This document shows, piece after piece, positions 42,928 through 52,618 of a stretch of 64,000 nucleotides of DNA. A program made the position numbers and the translations under genes. The number at the start of each line of letters is the position of its first letter. Position 1 is the first letter of the stretch. The notes under the pieces were generated by a model. That model was given only the letters and a program-made list of their open reading frames with translations, ran no database searches and was not told the DNA's origin. Source of the DNA: Vagococcus hydrophili (GTDB taxonomy: Bacteria; Bacillota; Bacilli; Lactobacillales; Vagococcaceae); NCBI RefSeq assembly GCF_011304195.1, contig NZ_CP049887.1:1364001-1428000 (forward strand), given 5' to 3'.

Positions 42928-44454
42928 TTGTTAAAAAAGAAGAATTATAAAGTTTACAATATTTCATTAATTATTTGCGTATTTTTCACTTTATGGGGGA
43001 TCTTACCAGAAAGAATATTAGGAAAGGCAACTCTCGGGAATGTGACGGCAAAATCTCAAAGTTTTATATCGAATGAATTTGGTTGGTTATATACTTTGTT
43101 AATGCTATCATTTATTGTTATATGTTTTTATCTAATGTTTTCTAAATATGGGCAAATAAAATTAGGTAAACCCGAGGATAAGCCACAATTTAGTTATATT
43201 TCTTGGTTAGCCATGTTGTTTAGTGCAGGTATGGGAATCGGATTAATCTTTTGGGGTGTTTCGGAACCAATCATGCATTTACATGAGCCAGCAATAGCAT
43301 CCACCGACACCATAAAAAATGCTAAAAATTCAATGAATTATACTTTTTTTCACTGGGGACTCCAACCATGGTCATTATATGCTTTTCTTGGATTGATTAT
43401 TGCGTATCAAACGTTTCGACATGGTCGACCAGCACTGATAAGTGAAAGTGTGACGCCCTTATTTAAAGAAAAGCACCGTTCAAAAGTGGCGGACATAACT
43501 AACATTATAGCGATTATTGCAACTGTGTTTGGAGTAGCAACTTCACTAGGATTAGGGGCCCAACAAATTTCAGGTGGATTGAATTATTTAAATAAAGGAA
43601 TTCCTAATGGCTTTATTACGCAGTTGATTGTCATTATCATTGTCACTATTTTATTCTTGATTAGTGCTACGTCAGGCTTAGATAAAGGTGTAAAAATACT
43701 GAGTAATGCGAATGTATTTTTTGCGATATTATTAATGCTAGTGGTGTTACTTATTGGTCCAACTTCATTTTTATTAGATTTATTTATTCAGAGTACAGGC
43801 CAGTACATCCAAAATCTACCTTCACTTAGTTTTAGAATGGCTCCATTTGATGTGGAAGCTAGGGAGTGGATTAATCGTTGGACCTTATTTTACTGGGCAT
43901 GGTGGATTTCTTGGTCACCATACGTCTCTAGCTTTATAGCACGTATCTCAAAAGGAAGAACGATTAAAGAATTTATCGGTGGCGTTTTGATTATTCCAAC
44001 GGTGTTTGCCTTTTTATGGTTTACCGTTTTTGGCGGATCAGCTATTTATCAAGAGCTATTTAATCAAGTGGATATCTTTAACGTGATCAATAGTGAAGGT
44101 GTCGAAATAGGTCTGTTCTCTCTCTTTGAAAATTACGGGGATTTTGGCAAAATATTAACAGGATTATCTATGCTGTTGATTTCTTCTTTCTTTATTACAT
44201 CTGCTGATTCTGCCACTTTTGTGTTAGGGATGTTTAGTTCTGGAGGAGAGTTAGTACCTAGTAAGAGGATTCGGGTGACATGGGGATTGATCCAGTCTTC
44301 GATAGCGATTGTTTTATTATACGCAGGAGGACTAAAAGCACTTCAGGCTGTGTCTGTCTTAGCCTCATTTCCATTTATTTTCATTATCATTTTAATGAGC
44401 GTTAATTTCTTTAGATCACTTTCAAAAGATGATCGAGTGACTCTTGAAGATTAA
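42928..44454 (+). CDS. BCCT-family betaine/carnitine/choline transporter
   Basis: The 508-residue carrier has 12 helices. It has GMGIGLIFWGVSEPIMHL near residue 107, FFHWGLQPWSLYAFLGLIIAY near 139, and the family signature WTLFYWAWWISWSPYVSSFIARISKGRTIKEFI near 315. It imports quaternary ammonium compounds such as glycine betaine with Na+ or H+, for osmotic balance. The TTG start has GGGAGAGG five to ten bases upstream. The leader contains a hairpin that may regulate it. Confidence 0.92.
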   Translation: MLKKKNYKVYNISLIICVFFTLWGILPERILGKATLGNVTAKSQSFISNEFGWLYTLLMLSFIVICFYLMFSKYGQIKLGKPEDKPQFSYISWLAMLFSAGMGIGLIFWGVSEPIMHLHEPAIASTDTIKNAKNSMNYTFFHWGLQPWSLYAFLGLIIAYQTFRHGRPALISESVTPLFKEKHRSKVADITNIIAIIATVFGVATSLGLGAQQISGGLNYLNKGIPNGFITQLIVIIIVTILFLISATSGLDKGVKILSNANVFFAILLMLVVLLIGPTSFLLDLFIQSTGQYIQNLPSLSFRMAPFDVEAREWINRWTLFYWAWWISWSPYVSSFIARISKGRTIKEFIGGVLIIPTVFAFLWFTVFGGSAIYQELFNQVDIFNVINSEGVEIGLFSLFENYGDFGKILTGLSMLLISSFFITSADSATFVLGMFSSGGELVPSKRIRVTWGLIQSSIAIVLLYAGGLKALQAVSVLASFPFIFIIILMSVNFFRSLSKDDRVTLED

Positions 44455-44542
44455 TTATAATAGAAGAGAGGTTGTGACAGAAGTGTTCGGCTTATTTCCG
44501 AAGAAGCTACTTATGTGACATCGTTTTGTTTGTAAAAAAAGA

Positions 44543-44575
44543 GACTGTGACGTACTTATCACAGTCTCTTTTATA
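44543..44575. terminator. Bidirectional terminator between BCCT and asnA
   Basis: AAAGAGACTGTGA pairs with TCACAGTCTCTTT around CGTACTTA. The bases 44455-44540 hold no gene. Confidence 0.85.
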
Positions 44576-44578
44576 CGT

Positions 44579-45583
44579 TTATAGTAAGAAAATTTTGTCC
44601 TTACAAGCATCAATGGTTTCTTCATCCCATAGTGATACTTGAACTTCTCCGATGTGTGCTTTCCCTAAAAGAAGCATACACATGCGGCTTTGGCCGATTC
44701 CGCCACCCACTGTTAGTGGTAATTCGTGGTTAACGACTTGTTGATGGTAATCGTATTTCAAACGAGCATTGGCATTGGCTTTTTCTAATTGATCAAGCAA
44801 GGCTTTGTCGTCAACACGGATACCCATACTTGATAATTCCATAGCGCATTGTAATGGTTCGTGCCAAAAAAGTAAGTCACCGTTTAATGACCAATCATCG
44901 TAATCAGGTGAGCGGTTATCATGTGGTTGTCCGTTTTTTAGGATATCTCCAATTTGTAAAATAAAGGTTGTTGGGTGTTCTTTCACATAAGCATGTTCTC
45001 TTTCTTTTGAAGTTAAATCAGGGTACAGATCAGCTAATTCCTGACTTGTGACAAAAGAAATATTTGTATCAATAGAAGTATGGATACTTGGGTATTTAGT
45101 ATGTAAACGACTAGCTGTTTCAGCCATGGCGTTAACTAAACCTTGAACCGTTTCTTTTAAATAGTCAATTGTTCGTTGTTCTTTTGTAATCACACGTTCC
45201 CAGTCCCATTGATCCACATAAATTGAATGCAAATTATCTAATTCTTCATCACGTCTGATGGCATTCATGTCTGCGTAAAGTCCGTTTCCTGAGTGGAAAT
45301 CGTATTGTTTAAGTGCCACACGTTTCCATTTGGCTAATGAATGAACCACTTCCCCATTATCATCTAATGCTGGAACGTCAAAAGTAACCGGACGTTCGCT
45401 TCCACTTAAATTATCATTTAATCCCGAACGCTCATCGACAAATAAAGGTGCCGACACACGTTTTAATTTTAAACTACCAGTTAGAGCTTCTTCAAAACAA
45501 CGTTTGATAAATCCAATCGCCGTTTGTGTATCATAGATGTTCAATGTAGATTCATATCCCGTTGGAATAATTGTTTTTCCCAT
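44579..45583 (-). CDS. asnA: Aspartate--ammonia ligase
   Basis: The 334-residue protein matches AsnA end to end: TIIPTGYESTLN at the start, KRVSAPLFVDERSGLNDNLSGSERPVTF near residue 40, HSIYVDQWDWERVI near 122 and LTVGGGIGQSRMCMLLL near 293. It makes asparagine from aspartate, ammonia and ATP; its fold resembles class II tRNA synthetases. The ATG at 45583 (MGKTIIPTG) agrees with the family start; a TTG at 45595 abuts the RBS. It is transcribed alone. Confidence 0.96.
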   Translation of the reverse strand: MGKTIIPTGYESTLNIYDTQTAIGFIKRCFEEALTGSLKLKRVSAPLFVDERSGLNDNLSGSERPVTFDVPALDDNGEVVHSLAKWKRVALKQYDFHSGNGLYADMNAIRRDEELDNLHSIYVDQWDWERVITKEQRTIDYLKETVQGLVNAMAETASRLHTKYPSIHTSIDTNISFVTSQELADLYPDLTSKEREHAYVKEHPTTFILQIGDILKNGQPHDNRSPDYDDWSLNGDLLFWHEPLQCAMELSSMGIRVDDKALLDQLEKANANARLKYDYHQQVVNHELPLTVGGGIGQSRMCMLLLGKAHIGEVQVSLWDEETIDACKDKIFLL

Positions 45584-45702
45584 AATTACTAACAACTCCT
45601 CTAATATTTTTACTGATTATTGTATCATACTATAAGTTATTCTAAAAATAAGATTTATTTTTTTAACTAATTAAGTTGATTTTAGATGGAATATCGATAT
45701 AA

Positions 45703-45725
45703 TTGATAGTGAGATTCATTATCAA
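45703..45725 (+). promoter_or_regulatory. Fur box of the siderophore importer
   Basis: TTGATAGTGA-GAT-TCATTATCAA is a near-perfect inverted repeat agreeing with the Fur consensus at its arms (15 of 19 core positions). It lies 70 bp before the binding-protein gene. Confidence 0.75.
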
Positions 45726-45794
45726 TTAGTGACAAGTTGTTTTTTTAGACAAACTTGTTAAAAATTGATCATGTTATTATAAGGGGGAGTTAGA

Positions 45795-46721
45795 GTGTGG
45801 AAAAAAATTCTATCATTGCTTAGTTTAAGTTTAGTAATGGTATTTTTAGTGAGTTGTAAGGGTTCAGAAGAAGGGGCTAAGGAAGCAACGACCAAAACAG
45901 TGGAAACTGAGATGGGAAAGGTTGAAATTCCAACAAAACCTAAAAAAGTATTGGTGAACTGGTACATTCATGATGTGGTGTCTTTAGGTGTGACACCAGT
46001 TGGCTATTTAGGTTGGGCTCAAGAAGCTATGCCGATGTATAAAGAGATGAAAGAAATTCCAGTCATTGAAAAGTGGGAAAAAGAAGAGTTACTTTCTTAT
46101 GAACCAGATTTGATTATTACGTATGATAAAGAAGATTATAAAAAGTTTTCAAAAATTGCGCCAGTTGTGGTGATTTCAGAGAAGAAGACACCTGAAGAAC
46201 GCTTGGAAATTTTAGGGGATGTTTTAGGTAAAGAGCAGGAAGCTGATAAATTAGTGACTGACTTTAATAAAAAACTAGAAGCTTCTAAAGAAAGTTTTAA
46301 AAAAGAAGCATTTAAAGACAAAACGTTTAGTATTTTTGAAGATTGGGGCAGTGGTTCTTATGGTGTTTATTATGAAACAGCTTCTCGTGGGGGGACTCTT
46401 TTATATGATTACATCGGATTAACTTATCCTGAAAAAATAAAAGAATTAGTAGAAAAAACGAACCAAACACGAGAAGGTTTATCATATGAGGTAGCTGCGG
46501 ATTATTTTGGTGACTACGTGATTTGGTTCTTACAACCTGGTTTTAAAGAATCAGAATTTCAAAAAACAAAAATTTGGTCAACCATTCCAGCGGTGAAAGA
46601 AGACCGTGTCTTAATTGTTCCAGGTGAAATGAATGGCTTGTTTTACTATTCAGATGTTTTAAGTATGATTCAACAATTGGACTACTTTACGAATCAATTT
46701 GATAAATTAATTCAGAAATAA
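45795..46721 (+). CDS. Iron-siderophore ABC transporter substrate-binding lipoprotein
   Basis: The 308-residue lipoprotein has the lipobox VFLVSC at the end of its signal sequence, so it is anchored at cysteine 21. The body has the FepB/FecB fold: VEIPTKPKKVLVNWYIHDVVSLGVTPVGYLGW near residue 40, YEPDLIITYD near 98, then a helix bridge and VKEDRVLIVPG near 270. It captures a ferric siderophore (citrate- or hydroxamate-type is possible). It starts with GTG after GGGGGAG. It is first of a four-gene operon and follows a Fur box. Confidence 0.9.
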   Translation: MWKKILSLLSLSLVMVFLVSCKGSEEGAKEATTKTVETEMGKVEIPTKPKKVLVNWYIHDVVSLGVTPVGYLGWAQEAMPMYKEMKEIPVIEKWEKEELLSYEPDLIITYDKEDYKKFSKIAPVVVISEKKTPEERLEILGDVLGKEQEADKLVTDFNKKLEASKESFKKEAFKDKTFSIFEDWGSGSYGVYYETASRGGTLLYDYIGLTYPEKIKELVEKTNQTREGLSYEVAADYFGDYVIWFLQPGFKESEFQKTKIWSTIPAVKEDRVLIVPGEMNGLFYYSDVLSMIQQLDYFTNQFDKLIQK

Positions 46722-46726
46722 TAGAT

Positions 46727-46764
46727 TAGGTTGCTATCTTAATATAAAAAGAAGCAACCTATTT
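46727..46764 (+). terminator. Intra-operon hairpin after the binding-protein gene
   Basis: AGGTTGCT pairs with AGCAACCT with a loop of about 19 bases, followed by ATTTTTG. It probably attenuates transcription so that binding protein is made in excess of the permeases. Confidence 0.7.
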
Positions 46765-46780
46765 TTGAGAGGTCGGTTAG

Positions 46781-47797
46781 ATGGAGGCAACAAAAGGTAA
46801 TAAGGGATCAGTCAATTTTATGATGTATATGTTGGTCGGAATTTGTTTGCTTATATTGGTTTGTTTTTTATCTGTTTCATATGGAGCGGCTGATATATCA
46901 ATGAAAACAGCGTGGCAAGCTATTTTTTCTTTTGATGGTAGATCCACAGAGCATCAAACAATATTAACGCTACGTTTACCACGAACGGTGGCGGATATAA
47001 TAGTCGGTGCAAGTTTGGCTGTTTGCGGGGCAATCATGCAAGGAACAACGAAAAATCCTTTAGCAGACTCAGGTTTAATGGGAATTAGCTCAGGAGCAAC
47101 TTTTTCCATGGCAGTTGTCTTAGCTCTTTTTCCTTATTTCAGTTATTTTCAGATGTTACTGATTTCTTTTGTAGGCGCTAGTTTGACTACTGGTTTAACT
47201 TATTTTGTGGCATCTTCTGGGAAAAGAGGAATGACCCCTCAACGATTAGTTTTGGCAGGAATCTCTATCTCTATGTTATTTGGCGCATTAAGTAGTTACT
47301 TATCGATTAAGTATAAGCTCGGTCATGCGTTGATGTATTTTACTGCTGGTGGAACGGCTGGGGCTAAGTGGAGTGAACTTTTAATCATCTTACCTTTTTG
47401 TTTAGTGGGTTTACTTTTATCTGTGATGTTATCTCCTTCGGTTACATTGTTAAGTTTAGGAGAAGAGGTAGCAGTTGGTTTAGGGCTAAATACGCAAAGA
47501 GTAAAACTTATCTCAACGATTATTGTTCTTATTCTAACGGGACTGTCAGTTGTCGTTATTGGTCCAGTTAGCTTTGTGGGATTAATTGTGCCGCACATCG
47601 TTCGCTTTTTTGTGGGTGTTGATTATCGTTATATTATTCCTGCAAGTATATTATATGGAGCGGTTTTAACGGTTACAGCAGATTTGATTGGACGAGTGAT
47701 TAATCGTCCTTTCGAGACACCGATTGGCATTATTTTTTCATTAATTGGCGTGCCTTTCTTCCTATATTTAGTAAGAAAAGAAAGGTGTGAATTTTAA
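46781..47797 (+). CDS. FecCD-family iron ABC transporter permease
   Basis: The 338-residue permease has about nine or ten helices. It has TLRLPRTVADIIVGASLAVCGAIMQGTTKNPLADSGLMGISSGA near residue 64, the FecCD signature, and GPVSFVGLIVPHIVRFFVG near 262. It forms the channel with the next gene, whose start overlaps its stop by one base. Confidence 0.93.
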   Translation: MEATKGNKGSVNFMMYMLVGICLLILVCFLSVSYGAADISMKTAWQAIFSFDGRSTEHQTILTLRLPRTVADIIVGASLAVCGAIMQGTTKNPLADSGLMGISSGATFSMAVVLALFPYFSYFQMLLISFVGASLTTGLTYFVASSGKRGMTPQRLVLAGISISMLFGALSSYLSIKYKLGHALMYFTAGGTAGAKWSELLIILPFCLVGLLLSVMLSPSVTLLSLGEEVAVGLGLNTQRVKLISTIIVLILTGLSVVVIGPVSFVGLIVPHIVRFFVGVDYRYIIPASILYGAVLTVTADLIGRVINRPFETPIGIIFSLIGVPFFLYLVRKERCEF

Positions 47798-48795
47798 TGA
47801 AAACCAGTAAAAAAATAATGGTATTAGGTATATTAGTAATATTTATGCTCGTCATTAGTGTGATTAGTATTAATTCAGGAAAAATGAGTGTCGCGCCATT
47901 TGATGTTTGGCAAGTGTTTTTAGGTAAAGGAACGCCTCAGCAACAATTGATTGTCTTTGAATTTCGGATTCCAAGAATTGTTTTAGCTATTTTTGTTGGT
48001 ATTGGTATGGGAATTTCTGGGGTAATTATGCAAAGTTTACTTAAAAATGATATGGCAAGTCCTGGAACTTTAGGTATTAGTTCTGGATCTGGTTTATTTG
48101 TTTTAATTTATCTGGTTGTGTTTCATTCTGAAAGTGTTTTTGCATCGTACGCTTTGCCAATCTTGTCTTTTATTGGCGGAATTTTATCAGCATTACTTAT
48201 TTTCTTTCTTTCCTATAAGCGTAATAAAGAGATGTCACCGACTACTTTGATTTTGACGGGTGTTGCTGTCGGTAGTGGTTACAGTGCTCTGACGACAATG
48301 TTAAGTCTACGGATGGATGAAAGACAAATGGAATTCATGCAGAAGTGGCAAGCAGGTAACCTATGGGGAGACGACTGGGTGTACCTAAAAGTCTTAATAC
48401 CTTGGATTACGATTTTAGTGATTTATTCTATTTATAAATCACAAGTCTTAAATGCCATTCATTTAGGAGATGAGACGGCAAAAGGTTTAGGCGTTTCTGT
48501 TAAAAAAGAATTTATTGTATTAATGTTGGTTGCGGTTGCTTTATCGTCAGGTAGTGTTGCTCTTGGCGGAAATTTTTTCTTTGTGGGTATGATCGCTCCT
48601 CATATTGCTAGAAAAATTGTAGGAGCCAATCATTTTTATGTGTTGCCAGCAAGTGGTTTAATTGGCGCGATTATTATTCTTTTAGCAGATACTATCACAC
48701 GTTCTTTGAGTTTAGGCAGTGATATTCCAACGGGAATTGTAATTACTGTCTTAAGCACCCCATACTTTTTATATTTACTATCAAAATCAGATTAG
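47797..48795 (+). CDS. FecCD-family iron ABC transporter permease
   Basis: The 332-residue partner permease has FRIPRIVLAIFVGIGMGISGVIMQSLLKNDMASPGTLGISSGSG near residue 50 and GNFFFVGMIAPHIARKIVGANH near 255. The pair of FecC/FecD-like permeases is standard for ferric siderophore import. The ATPase follows after nine bases. Confidence 0.93.
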   Translation: MKTSKKIMVLGILVIFMLVISVISINSGKMSVAPFDVWQVFLGKGTPQQQLIVFEFRIPRIVLAIFVGIGMGISGVIMQSLLKNDMASPGTLGISSGSGLFVLIYLVVFHSESVFASYALPILSFIGGILSALLIFFLSYKRNKEMSPTTLILTGVAVGSGYSALTTMLSLRMDERQMEFMQKWQAGNLWGDDWVYLKVLIPWITILVIYSIYKSQVLNAIHLGDETAKGLGVSVKKEFIVLMLVAVALSSGSVALGGNFFFVGMIAPHIARKIVGANHFYVLPASGLIGAIIILLADTITRSLSLGSDIPTGIVITVLSTPYFLYLLSKSD

Positions 48796-48804
48796 GAGAA
48801 AATC

Positions 48805-49593
48805 ATGAACCGAATTGAAACTGAAAAATTAACCATTGCCTATGATGAACATGTGATTGTTGATTCTCTTGATTTAGCGATACCAGAGGGAAAAATCACC
48901 TCAATTATTGGACCAAATGGTTGCGGTAAATCAACTATTTTAAAGACCATTGGCCGCATATTGAAAAGAAAATCAGGACACGTCCTACTAGATGGAGCAG
49001 ACATAGCGAAAATCACGACAAAAGAAATTGCCAAAAAAATGGCTATTTTACCTCAAACACCCACAGCACCTAGTGGGTTAACAGTGCAAGAATTAGTCTC
49101 CTATGGTCGATTTCCACATCAAAAAGGCTTCGGAAAGTTAAATGACGAAGATAAAAAAATAGTGGATTGGGCGATTGAAGTCACTAAACTAACGGACTAT
49201 CGTTACCGAGAAATTGATAATTTATCAGGAGGACAGAGACAACGCGTGTGGATCGCTATGGCACTTGCTCAACAGACTGAACTAATTTTACTTGATGAAC
49301 CGACGACTTACCTTGATATGGCTCATCAATTGGAAGTCTTAGAGTTATTAAAAGATTTGAATAAACAGCAAGGATGTACTATTGTGATGGTGTTGCATGA
49401 TTTAAATTTAGCATCTCGATTTTCAGATTATCTTGTCGCTGTTAATGAGGGGGAAGTAAAGGCAAAAGGAAACGCCAAGGAAGTGATTAAAGCAGAGGTT
49501 CTTAAGAATGTATTTCAAATAGAAGCGACGATAGTTGAAGAACCAGTTAGCGAAAGACCAGTTTGCCTTACCTATCAATTGATTCAAGAATAG
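48805..49593 (+). CDS. Iron-siderophore ABC transporter ATP-binding protein
   Basis: The 262-residue FecE/FhuC-type ATPase has Walker A GPNGCGKST near residue 36, VQELVSYGRFPHQ near 93 (family-specific), the signature [17 protein letters not shown] near 140, Walker B LILLDEPTTYLDMAHQ, and the switch VLHDLNLASRFSDYL. It is the last gene of the Fur-controlled operon and powers uptake. Confidence 0.94.
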   Translation: MNRIETEKLTIAYDEHVIVDSLDLAIPEGKITSIIGPNGCGKSTILKTIGRILKRKSGHVLLDGADIAKITTKEIAKKMAILPQTPTAPSGLTVQELVSYGRFPHQKGFGKLNDEDKKIVDWAIEVTKLTDYRYREIDNLSGGQRQRVWIAMALAQQTELILLDEPTTYLDMAHQLEVLELLKDLNKQQGCTIVMVLHDLNLASRFSDYLVAVNEGEVKAKGNAKEVIKAEVLKNVFQIEATIVEEPVSERPVCLTYQLIQE

Positions 49594-49635
49594 AGTAAAC
49601 TGAAGTGATTCTTAGTATAAGAAAGGATGACTAAA

Positions 49636-50205
49636 GTGAGAAAAGAACTAATTAAAGAACTAGAAATGTACCGAGCATATAATGAACAAGAAGAAGCGGA
49701 CCGACAAGTGATTTTAGATTCGTTATTGTCAGAAGAGCTGATATTTGAAAGAGCTGAATCAACCAAGCATATCACCGTGTCAGCTTGGGTTGTTAATCCT
49801 GAGAAAACAAAAGCACTAATGGCTTATCACAATATTTATGATTCTTGGGCTTGGCTAGGAGGGCACGCAGACGGTGATGAAAATTTACTGAGGGTGGCAT
49901 TAAAAGAAGTGTCAGAAGAAAGTGGATTAAAACGTACCCATCCTGTCAGTGAATCAATTTTTTCTTTAGAAGTTTTAACAGTAGACGGTCATATTAAAAA
50001 AGGTAGCTACATATCATCACATTTACATTTGAATATAACGTACTTAATTGAAGCAGATGAACAAGAAGAATTAAGTACTAAAGAGGATGAAAATAGTGCT
50101 GTAGACTGGTTTACTTTAGATGAGGCAGTCGAAGCATCTAGTGAAATTTGGTTTAGAGAAAATATTTACCGAAAATTGAATGAGAAGTTACGAGAACTAA
50201 AGTAG
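49636..50205 (+). CDS. Nudix hydrolase
   Basis: The 189-residue protein has a complete Nudix box at about residues 76-98: GHADGDENLLRVALKEVSEE then SGL, matching Gx5Ex7REUxEExGU with Lys for Arg. The substrate is unknown; N-terminal helical regions as here occur in members acting on NDP-sugars or nucleotides. The GTG at 49636 (VRKELIKEL) is favoured because AAAGG lies nine bases upstream; the ATG at 49627 touches it. Confidence 0.88.
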   Translation: MRKELIKELEMYRAYNEQEEADRQVILDSLLSEELIFERAESTKHITVSAWVVNPEKTKALMAYHNIYDSWAWLGGHADGDENLLRVALKEVSEESGLKRTHPVSESIFSLEVLTVDGHIKKGSYISSHLHLNITYLIEADEQEELSTKEDENSAVDWFTLDEAVEASSEIWFRENIYRKLNEKLRELK

Positions 50206-50227
50206 TGAATCTCACTTACTTTAGTTT
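50194..50227 (+). terminator. Terminator after the Nudix gene
   Basis: ACTAAAGTA pairs with TACTTTAGT around GTGAATCTCACT, followed by TTTTTTC. The MFS reading frame begins directly in this T-rich end. Confidence 0.8.
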
Positions 50228-50232
50228 TTTCT

Positions 50233-51426
50233 GTGTATTTATTATTTAGTGGTGTTTTTTCATTATTATTTGGGAAGTTAGCAGATTGTTGGAGTAGGAA
50301 AGGCACGTTAGTATCAGGTTTGGTCATTTTTTCATTTTTCTCTTTGCTGTGTGGGACAGCGAATAATATGCTCCTATTAATTATTTTTAGAGCCTGTCAG
50401 GGAATCGGTGCTGGAGCAATTGTTCCTGTATCAAGAGCGATGGTTGGCCATTTATTTGAAACCAAAGAATCTCGAGCTAAAGCGCAAAGTATCGAAAGTT
50501 CCGTTTGGGGAATTGCAGGATTGCTAGGACCATTTTTAGGTGGTGTGATCTTACATTATTTTAGCTGGCGTTTTGTCTTCTTCCTGAATGTTCCATTAAC
50601 GTTAACAGCTATTATTTTATTACTTATATTTGTGGATGAACCTAGTAAAAAACAAGTGATAACTTTAGATTACTTAGGTAGTTTTTATTTGTTATTAGCT
50701 TCAATGACGCTATTTGGTAGCTTGTATGTTAGTGATAATGCGTTGATTTTTATTTTAGGTTTAATCACATGTTTAAGTTTTTACTTATGGTTTCAACGTG
50801 AGAAAAAAGAAAGTGGTCATGGGTTAGTTGATATTCAAGTACTTAAAAATAAACATGTTTTAAGAATTAATTTACTAACATTAACCACTGGCATAATTGC
50901 TGCTGGAGTGAATGCCTACGTGCCACTTTGGGGGCAAGAACTGATGGAAATGACACCACTAAAAGCGGGGTCACTTTTAACACCATTTCTAATTTTTTGG
51001 ACAGGTGGCACAGTAGCGAATACGTATTTAATTAAAAAATGGTCGATTAAAATGAATTTACTAGTGGGTACAACTTTTTTAATAGTAGGAACATTACTAC
51101 TGAATATGGTGATGAATTTTCAAGAAAACATGATGTTTTTTGTCTTGGCATTAATTGGAATCGGAATGGGAATAACAGTCTCATCTATGATGATTTATTT
51201 ACAATTTAATGCGCCAAAAAACTCACTAGGCAGTGTGATGGGAGTGAATTCTTTCGTACTTATGATGTCTAAATCAATTGGTGTTGCTTTTTTAGGTGCT
51301 ATTTACGGGAAGGATTTAACCTTATTTAGTCATGGAAATAGTTTTAATTTGATTTTTGCATTAATTTTTATCTTAGGAATTCAAGCAAATTATTTGGTAA
51401 GAAAGTTACCAAAAAGTGTTGTGTAG
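50233..51426 (+). pseudogene. DHA2-type MFS drug transporter, 5'-truncated
   Basis: The 397-residue frame begins with YLLFSGVFSLLFGKLADCWSRKGTL, which in DHA2 carriers (EmrB/LmrB/QacA) is the second helix and motif A. The first helix, with the usual LDxTIVNVALP segment, is missing. Upstream is the Nudix gene and its terminator, so no promoter, RBS or lost N terminus can be found in any frame. The remainder has about 12 or 13 helices, with GAIVPVSRAMVGHLF and GLLGPFLGGVILHYFSWRFVFFLNVP intact. A deletion probably removed the 5' end. Production of a protein from the GTG is unlikely but not excluded. Confidence 0.75.
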
Positions 51427-51441
51427 ACAAGGAGAGGTAAC

Positions 51442-52344
51442 ATGAAACCAACATTAATTAATCGAAAAAAATATGTGGATAACACAACAAAGAGTATTAA
51501 AATAGCATATCTGAATTTGATCATTTTAGTTGTAGTTTTTGTAGTTGAGTTGCTGATTGCTCAAATTAGTGAATCAAAAGCACTTCTAGCGGCTAGTTTT
51601 AATAACCTATCTAGTATTGTTATTGCTACTGGTATTATTTTAGGTCTGAAGGTTGCCTTAAAAGATCCTTCTCATTCTCATAGTAAAGGGTATCAGCAAT
51701 TTGAAACGCTAGGAAATTTATTTAGTTCATTTGTGATGTTTCTCATGTCAGCTTACATTGTGATTGAAGGATTAAAATCTGTCTATGCTTCTTATTCAGG
51801 AGAAGCAGCCACGCCGTCTAAGTTGCCAATTTATATTGCGTTACTAGCAGGAAGTATTATGTTAGTAGTTTATTTATTTAATTCAAAGATATACAAAAAA
51901 ATAAATAATACTTCGGTAAATACATTAAAGAAGGATTCTTTGAGTGATTTTTTAATGAATATCGGAACAGCAGTTGGTTTGTTTTTAACACTCAGAATTC
52001 ATCCGGTTTTTGATGGATTAACAGCGGTTTTACTTGGAATTATATTGGTGCATATGTCTTACAAGATTGTTAAAGAAAATGTGTTTTACTTATCAGGTGG
52101 TTTTGATCCTGAGATGATTACAAATTATTACCATGTGATTGAGATGTTACCAGGTGTGGAAAAAATTGTGGATATTACTGGTCGCATGTTTGGTGATGCG
52201 ATTGCTGTGGATATCACAATCGAAGTAGATAAAAAGTTAACCATTGAAGACGCAGCAGTCATTACCGAAAATATCGAATGTGAGTTAACGAGTCGATTTG
52301 ATATTTTTGATGTGGATGTTCAAGTGAAACCTGAAAAGAGTTAG
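51442..52344 (+). CDS. Cation diffusion facilitator (CDF) family transporter
   Basis: The 300-residue protein has six helices. AASFNNLSSIVIATGIILGLKVA near residue 49 and HSHSKGYQQFETLGNLFSSFVMF near 74 carry CDF histidine and aspartate/asparagine sites. KDSLSDFLMNIGTAVGLFLTL near 168 has the paired Asp/Asn of helix 5. A cytoplasmic dimerisation domain covers residues 210-300 (MLPGVEKIVDITGRMFGDAIAVDITIEVD). It exports Zn, Mn or Fe by proton exchange; the metal is not evident. The first metal site has Asn (FNN) where many members have Asp. It follows the MFS remnant by 15 bases with RBS AAGGAGAGG. Confidence 0.88.
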   Translation: MKPTLINRKKYVDNTTKSIKIAYLNLIILVVVFVVELLIAQISESKALLAASFNNLSSIVIATGIILGLKVALKDPSHSHSKGYQQFETLGNLFSSFVMFLMSAYIVIEGLKSVYASYSGEAATPSKLPIYIALLAGSIMLVVYLFNSKIYKKINNTSVNTLKKDSLSDFLMNIGTAVGLFLTLRIHPVFDGLTAVLLGIILVHMSYKIVKENVFYLSGGFDPEMITNYYHVIEMLPGVEKIVDITGRMFGDAIAVDITIEVDKKLTIEDAAVITENIECELTSRFDIFDVDVQVKPEKS

Positions 52345-52419
52345 GAAATAAATTTGTTTCTTAACCCCTTTTTTATTTACAGAGCACTCAATCTAAAAGT
52401 GAAGAATGGGCTATTAACT

Positions 52420-52463
52420 TTCACAAAAAACATGCAAATCATTTTTTGATTAGTATGTTTTTT
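52420..52463 (+). terminator. Terminator after the CDF gene
   Basis: AAAAAACAT-AATCA pairs with TTGATT-ATGTTTTTTT. Bases 52464-52610 are AT-rich and hold no gene. Confidence 0.65.
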
Positions 52464-52618
52464 TATTATTTTTTAAAAGAGACTTAAATAAAACAAATGT
52501 GCAAAAAATATTTATTTAAAGAAACATAAAAAAAGGAGGGATTGGATAAAAATAACTATAAAAAAGACTTTTTATATAAAAATCATAAATTTTATTTGTT
52601 AGTGTTGTGAAAAAAGAC

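Noticed and set aside
48840-49034. Minus-strand frames inside the siderophore ABC and other housekeeping genes
   Set aside because: They overlap strongly supported genes entirely and lack RBS and family features.
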